Positions 59,689 to 64,000 of a stretch of 64,000 nucleotides of DNA are shown piece by piece. The stretch's first letter is position 1, and every line of letters starts with the position of its first letter. Source of the DNA: Cyathus striatus (taxonomy: Eukaryota > Basidiomycota > Agaricomycetes > Agaricales > Nidulariaceae); NCBI GenBank assembly GCA_025738555.1, contig JAOVFP010000006.1, forward strand, positions 5,270,001-5,334,000, read 5' to 3'. Under the pieces are notes generated by a model. It worked only from the letters and a program-made list of their open reading frames with translations. It ran no database searches and was not told the DNA's origin. A program made the translations under genes and the position numbers.

Positions 59689-61100
59689 TTCATTACAGAT
59701 ACTCCTTCAACTGCAGATGTGACTGGTGTTTGGCGACTTTTTCCGAAATTTCGCATTTTGATCTTGATAATATCAAGAGTCAGCCAGTTGCTGTCATATC
59801 TACGAAGATCAGGATATCGACCTGCGGCCTTCAGAAGCGGTCATTAGATATTGTCACAATAATTAGTGGAAAGATGTACCTTCTCACATACAATATCAAG
59901 TTTACTGCTTTCCTGAGCAGCGTAAGTAATTCCGAAATCCAACTCCTCGTGGGCTAATTGAATGATATAGTTCTGCATGTCACAATGGTAAGAAAATAAA
60001 TATTGCTCTGGAATAAATTATCACCTCCATATTGCTAAGTCACTCCTGGCTGCATTCCACATGGTCAACTAATTTATAATTTTTTCTTGCCTTGCCCTGG
60101 GGTTTAGGAATAAGTACTCCAGAGCTTGTTGACGGCTCAGTGTCCTCTTCTTGTGGAAAGCAAGTCCTAAGAGTGCACGGAGGTGGGCTCAGAATACGTT
60201 CTGGCGAAAATTGTGAGTGTATAGTCAATGGAGAGAAATGGTGCAAAACACAGTAGTTTCTAGTGGCAGGCATTTTTAACGTACCCATCATGATGTAGAT
60301 GTGTACTTATAGTCTGAGAGACAAAAAAGAAGATAATTAACAAGGAAGGAAACATGTAGAATTCAGAACAATATCGCCTCACCAAATAGGAATAGATGGG
60401 TTGGTATGGAGAATGGATGAGCACCTGTATGGAGAACGAGACAATAGAGCTCTGCATCAACTAGGGAGGCACTATTCAGTCGAATTGAACAATAAAATAT
60501 GTTAAACGCAGTAATACACTAATACTATGGGTTACTAGAATTTGACATTGCCAGTGATTATCTTGTGGCAACACCAGGCAACGTTGCAGAAGCATGAGAG
60601 GCATGCTAGCATAGCTGTGGTTGAAGCCGAAGGATGATGTGTAGGAGGGGGTTAAAACTTAGTACTTAGATAGTAAATGTACATTAAAACATATTGTAAT
60701 TAATAGATAAATCCATGAATATATGTAAACTCGTCGTGAGGGGGAGAGGCTTTACATGATGTAGAGGTAGAACAACCATGTGGGGTACAAGTGGGAGAGA
60801 CAGGCCATGGCTATGCGCTGAGGTGGATGTGGCGTGGTTGTGCAAGATGGGGGTGGTGCAAAACCATGGGGTGGTGGTGCTGCAAGACGGCATAGTGTTG
60901 CTGGTGGTGATACAGTAGCGTTGTACATACAAGGTTAATTCAGCTTAAGGAACAGTGGATGGAAAGAATATAATAGCGTTGAACTGAAGAAATGAATTAC
61001 GTTAGAATGAACTGGAGAAGGGGATGCCATAGTCGTAGAAGACAGTCATTGTGATGCAGACACAGGGGAGGGGGCGGTCATAGCGAGACGACGTGGGGAG
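59689..61100. other. Region right of E3 with weak exon-like pieces
   Basis: A minus-strand frame at 60040-60291 reads RILSPPPCTLRTCFPQEED and KPQGKARKNYKLVDHVE. A plus-strand frame at 59730-59957 follows an AG at CATTACAG. Both look mildly protein-like, but neither has a family or a clean start. No gene is called. Confidence 0.35.
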
Positions 61101-61103
61101 AAG

Positions 61104-61800
61104 GTGACAGCATGGAGTTATGTGCCCTTCTCTGAGCCTGGGTTTGATTTCAGCTTGCGAAGGATGATGTCCCGCTATGCCGAGCGCAGGAGTTCCCGCG
61201 CCAGCACAACTACTGTGCTCCCCGACTATGAAACCAGTCAGCGGAACCATGAGCTTCCACCCATACCCATCCCTCAGAAGGTCCGGTCAGGGAAGCAACT
61301 TCAGCACGCCGCCGGGTGTGTTACTGAGTGCTGCTGTCTCACTAGATGATGTGATTGATATTAGTCGAGAGACGGTGGGGCTGCAGAGGGCGATGACGCT
61401 GCATTCTGTGTGCTCGGTGCATGCGATACACACCGCAGCTTCGAGGAGCGAGGAGGGAGCATCTAATGCGAGTCTGATGACATTGTTGTCTAGTGTTACA
61501 CATTCACTGTTGACCCCATTGAGGCTTGAGAGGAGCGAGCCACCTGCGTATGCAAACGCCTTCTTTACCCTCGGTGACCCATTGCATGTGGTATACATTT
61601 TCAACTCTTTCATCCAACAGCATGGTTCTCCTCCCTCCCTCATATGCACTAGACACGCGACCGATATATCACATATTGGCAGCAACGAACTATTTCAACC
61701 CCTTGGCACACACTATTGTCTGGAAAAGGCAGCGGTGGTGGGAGAAGGGGACCACAGAGAAGGGGGGGACAGGGCATACGATGCATAGATGGTGCTGGGA
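61104..61800. other. Possible exon region, strand unresolved
   Basis: The plus strand is open for 203 codons (61177-61788). The minus strand is open for 132 codons (61287-61685; GSPRVKKAFAYAGGSLLSSL). GC content is higher than in the transposons. The minus reading agrees with exon-like pieces farther right (62014-62277, 62852-63058, 63501-63956), so a minus-strand host gene is slightly favoured. No family is recognised. Confidence 0.3.
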
Positions 61801-61889
61801 GACATGAGGTAGCAGGCGGCGTTGACTTGAGCTAGGGGAAGGGGCTGACCTAGCTCCGACGTATGTGCGTGGCATCGATATCACATGGC

Positions 61890-62740
61890 AGAATGGAACA
61901 TTGAGATTGGGGGACATTGAGATAAGGGTCGGTGAGGAGGAGGCGGTGGTGGTGGCAGAAGGGAGTGCGTGGTAGAGAACGCATGCTCGTTGAGGTGGGG
62001 GACGTTGAGGTAGCGGCCTCTGAGCCAGTACCAGTGCTGCTCTTTCAGCCTCTTCCCTTCATTGCTGTTGAAATACCCTTTGGGGAAGTATGTGTCGAAG
62101 TAAGCCGCTTGGGAGTGAGGTGAGTCGAAGGCGCCAGTGGTAGAGATGAAGTGGTACGATGCTGGCTTGAGGACTGCACTGGAGATGGCTGTGTCTAGTG
62201 TGGACTGAGAGAGGCTGGTGCCGCTTAGGAGGAAGGTGAGGCCGTGTGTGGAGGAGAGGAGGGTGAGGGTGTGCATGGGCGAGGAGGAGGTGGTGATGGT
62301 GGCAGAAGGGAACAAGTTGGGGTGGGGGACGTCAAGGTAGGGGACGGGTCGGCCAGGAGGGGGCAGTGATGGTGACAGTAGAAGGGAATGAGTTGAGGTG
62401 GGGGACGTTGAGGTAGGGAACAGGTCGGCGAGGAGAAGGTGGTGGTGGTGGCAGCAGAAGGGAACGAGTTGTGGGGGATGTTGAGGTAGGGGATGTTGAG
62501 GTAGGGGTTGGTGAGAAGGAGGCGGTGGTGGTGGCAGAAGGGAGCGCGTGGTAGGGAACGCATGCTCGTTGAGTGGGGGATGTTGAGGTAGGGGACGCGT
62601 GGTAGGGGACGTGTGTTCGTTGAGGTGGGGGACATTGAGGTAGGAGACAAGTTGGCAAGGAGGCGGTGGTGGTGGCAGCAGAAGGAAATGAGTTGTGGGA
62701 GATGTTGAGGTAGGGGACACATTGTAGGGGATGCATTCTC
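61890..62740. repeat. G-rich minisatellite
   Basis: Degenerate tandem words GTTGAGGTAGGGGA, GGTGGTGGTGGCAG and CGTTGAGGTGGGGGAC. On the minus strand they translate to runs of VPHLNEH and PPPPP. The strong G/C strand bias could allow G-quadruplexes on the plus strand. Confidence 0.75.
62014..62277 (-). other. Non-repeat, protein-like island inside the minisatellite
   Basis: The minus strand reads SSTHGLTFLLSGTSLSQ, STLDTAISSAVLKPASYHF and GYFNSNEGKRLKEQHWYWL without repeats. It could be an exon of a host gene into which the minisatellite expanded on both sides. No family is recognised. Confidence 0.4.
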
Positions 62741-62851
62741 ATGCCTGTGGGGACCAGATGGCAGACGTTGAGGAAAGAACGTACCGTCTACTCCACGTAG
62801 ACGGCACTGGGTCGTGATCGTGAGTGGAGGAGCATCATCGTTGGTTGTTGG

Positions 62852-63956
62852 TTAGTCGTGGGGGGTGGGGGGGGGAGAAGTAGGCCAAGTGTTGTCACCG
62901 ATTTGGAGAGTAGGCAGGGTAGTGGCAGGTATCCGTTCGAAATAAGCTTTCAAGCGCTTCTCGAGTCCCACATCGTCCTGCTCCTTTACTGAACCATACC
63001 AAGCATTCAGAGATTTAAAACTGAGGTAGGTTCTTGTTATTTCAGATAGTTTTCTCAAAATAATATTTGCAGGTGATTGTTAAACATGGCAATAGAACCA
63101 ACCTTCATCAGCTATAAGAAGCAGGCCAAGTTTTATAATGTGCATACCTTTCTCTTTAGTTTCTTGTTTTCTAAACAGCAAGATCATGGTAGGTAGGCGA
63201 CTGAGTTATGGTGTGCTGGGGCGGCCCGGGGAGGCCTTGGAGAGCGGCTAGGCTGTTGGGCATTCATCATCAAGGAGTGGAAAATGATGAGAGGAGGGAA
63301 AAAGGGCTTGAAATTAGTGAAGTGGAAGTAAGTCTCATGTCAATGCAAACCAATTAACACTGACCCCATCCTCATAATAGACAGTCCACTTCTATGTGTG
63401 CACGGGAAAGACACCGAGAAGTTGTAGAATGGTGGGCTGGTATGATATACGCTACCCATAAGTTTCTGTAACCGTTGTGTTTTTTTTATCTACCATATCG
63501 TTAGTGCTCGAAATAGCTCAAATTGAATGGAATATATAGTACATAAATGTGTAGCTGAAAAGTTGTAACGTTGTAGCAATTAATAAATATCTTGGAAGAG
63601 ACTGGAATGAGAATGCAAGGAGAACGTACAGTTAGTAAGGGGCAGGAAATATGCTGTATCATAAAGGAGAAGGGAACATATGCGTAGTCTGTTGTCATTA
63701 TATAATGTAGCTCAGGATGCCGTACCGAGGGTAAGGCACCAGGACGGGTAAATGGAGGCATCTCCAGGGGAGCGCACACTGTGAGGTGGTTGTCTTGTGT
63801 CCTGGAAGCCGTATGGGTGTTTGAGGTGTCAAATCTCTCATAGTTGGTCCCAAATCCATTCCGTCTCAATAAATCTTCATCAACTTTGGTCTTCGTCGGA
63901 GGGGGGCTTCCATAGAGGGATAACGCCCAACGTCTGTCGGAGACGTCCTGTAGCAT
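62852..63956 (-). other. Possible minus-strand gene pieces
   Basis: Frames 63956-63501 (MLQDVSDRRWALSLYG...) and 63058-62852 (SLNAWYGSVKEQDDVGLEKR, AYFERIPATTLPTLQIGDN) have protein-like composition and the same direction as the island at 62014-62277. I cannot join them with certainty, nor name a product. Confidence 0.35.
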
Positions 63957-64000
63957 TTGACGAGCAAATTACAATGCAAAAGCCACGATGTTTACCAAGT

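Noticed and set aside
61881..62742. Pro/Leu/His-rich minus-strand frames over the G-rich repeats
   Set aside because: Open in more than one frame through a minisatellite; only the island at 62014-62277 looks protein-like.

Overview
The window looks like transposon-packed nuclear DNA of an Agaricomycete-type basidiomycete. The evidence is AT-rich sequence, genes cut by many 45-70 nt GT-AG introns, two different KDZ (Kyakuja-Dileera-Zisupton) transposase genes with the cysteine clusters seen in mushroom-forming fungi, and an unnamed tryptophan-rich protein family that recurs in such genomes. No genus can be named from the sequence. I found no tRNA or rRNA gene, no CRISPR array and no prokaryotic feature. 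There is no gene I would confidently call a host gene.

Layout. Positions 1-6594 are the right part of a non-coding element with long inverted arms (E1). It carries a nested hAT-like insertion at 2020-3241. Positions 7905-11355 are a second non-coding inverted-arm element (E2). Positions 14022-38501 are a giant composite element (E4, about 24.5 kb). Its arms are inverted arrays of a 331-bp repeat, and its interior holds a broken KDZ transposase gene, three paralogous Zn-cluster proteins and two further multi-exon cargo genes. Positions 38510-43930 hold a tRNA-derived repeat, a truncated DDE transposase and an ankyrin-repeat pseudogene. Positions 43940-59680 are a third large element (E3, 15.7 kb). 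Its arms are arrays of about 62-bp repeats, and it holds a nearly intact CxC2-type KDZ transposase gene plus a cargo gene on the other strand. Positions 59689-64000 hold weak exon-like pieces and a G-rich minisatellite.

How the pieces relate. E1, E2 and E3 share the terminal motif GTGYYAGCCAAT (one of the five visible ends reads ATCC for AGCC) and related subterminal repeats built on a TGATCAT...AATCATTG core. E1 and E2 are therefore plausibly non-autonomous relatives moved by an E3-type transposase. E2, E3 and E4 each have a candidate 8-bp target-site duplication. In E4 the three Zn-cluster genes sit just inside the two arms and are transcribed outward. Two of them have identical coding length (903 nt), the same three intron positions and phases, and a shared upstream block. 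Both transposase genes carry in-frame stops, so neither element is clearly autonomous today. Several cargo genes have grown by tandem copying of exon-intron modules, one of them with apparent GC-AG introns.

All exon joins, family names and element boundaries were read by eye. No database search, alignment score or expression evidence was available.
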